Of a DNA stretch of 64,000 bases, positions 63,501-64,000 are shown one piece after another. The stretch covers positions 4,896,632-4,960,631 of the forward strand of contig NC_133933.1 in assembly GCF_031877795.1 (NCBI RefSeq), read 5' to 3'. Under the pieces are notes generated by a model. It saw only the letters and a program-made list of their open reading frames with translations, was not told the DNA's origin and did no database searches. A program made the translations under genes and the position numbers. Every line of letters starts with the position of its first letter. Positions within the stretch are counted from its first letter, which is position 1. Source of the stretch: Strix aluco. Taxonomy: Eukaryota; Chordata; Aves; Strigiformes; Strigidae.

Positions 63501-64000
63501 GATCTGTTCATTCAGAAACAAACCAAAGGACTGTCCTCCTTCATATTACTTGAGATTCATGCTTTCTCACATTTCAGGATAGTGCTCTGTAGCAGACTGA
63601 AGAACCACTTAAAATGATGCATTCATTATTCATTTCCAGAGTTCATTAAATAAGAATCTTTCATATTTGTTTTCTTCATAACTTTGTATTTTTGCTACAA
63701 CTGGGTGCAAATAGGCTTACTGCTGGGTCTCAGTGCAGAAGATCAAGGATGCTGATTACTTCAACACACAGCCCATGTTCTGCTGGAGTTTATGGAACAG
63801 TGCTTCTGCTCCTGAAAGCCCCGCAAAACACCCAGTGTAAGCAGCAGTCACTGCGTGCAGTCCACATCAGTGGGCGGTTGGGGAAGGACTCGGACAGCCC
63901 TCGCCAGGGCTTTGGCAAGAGTGGAACATAACCAGATTTTCCCCTTACAAAGAGGCATTGAGGGAAGAAAACAAGCAGCAAGCAAAAGCCATTCTTAGGG
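57521..64000. other. Intergenic, no gene recognised
   Basis: Apart from the hairpin at 57820-57847 and short A runs, I see no recognisable exon, repeat family or RNA gene. Open frames such as 57928-58284 (minus) and 59513-59821 (minus) lack homology that I can name. Confidence 0.5.
57820..57847. repeat. Perfect 11-bp hairpin
   Basis: Arms AAATAAGGGTC (57820-57830) and GACCCTTATTT (57837-57847) are exact reverse complements around a 6-base loop, CTTTCA. Confidence 0.9.

Overview
This is a nuclear window from a bird. Four copies of the avian CR1 retrotransposon carry the typical octamer-repeat 3' end. The protein-coding genes are split by ordinary GT-AG introns. One locus is recognised with high confidence as ANKEF1 (ankyrin repeat and EF-hand domain 1). 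In human, ANKEF1 lies between PAK5 and SNAP25 on 20p12; the equivalent region in chicken is, from memory, on chromosome 3. The species cannot be told from the sequence alone.

Layout. (1) 1-9872, + strand: the last three coding exons (2746-2896, 5649-5779, 9525-9872) of a short-chain dehydrogenase/reductase resembling mitochondrial D-beta-hydroxybutyrate dehydrogenase (BDH1-like). The N-terminal exons are not seen. The first visible exon has an apparent 2-base deletion that breaks the frame. The last intron holds a candidate solo retroviral-type LTR (about 7454-8344, - strand). (2) 9873-16300: intergenic, with one short CR1 3' end at about 10.5 kb. (3) 16310-16640: a CpG island that is the likely ANKEF1 promoter and non-coding first exon, with a strong donor after 16489. 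(4) 21756-33921: the complete ANKEF1 coding sequence in nine coding exons. It adds up to 2322 bases, or 773 codons plus stop, with every splice phase consistent and no frame breaks. (5) 33922-64000: about 30 kb in which no protein-coding exon could be recognised. It holds three related CR1 fragments (36.5, 41.1-41.4 and 48.5-49.2 kb), homopolymer and A/T-rich runs, a 35-bp tandem duplication, a perfect hairpin, and one dense cluster of transcription-factor-like sites near 39.9 kb. It may be the upstream territory of SNAP25, but no SNAP25 exon is visible.

The two genes share no obvious pathway. ANKEF1 is an axonemal/sperm-flagellum-type scaffold protein, while the SDR is a metabolic NAD(P)-dependent oxidoreductase. 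Most long open frames elsewhere are compositional: they overlap one another on several frames, lack recognisable domains, and are left out. No clearly new biological system was found. The most useful leads are the frameshifted BDH1-like gene next to ANKEF1, the regulatory architecture of ANKEF1 (promoter sites, uORFs, and a GU/G-rich tandem after a weak donor), and the LTR inside the SDR gene.
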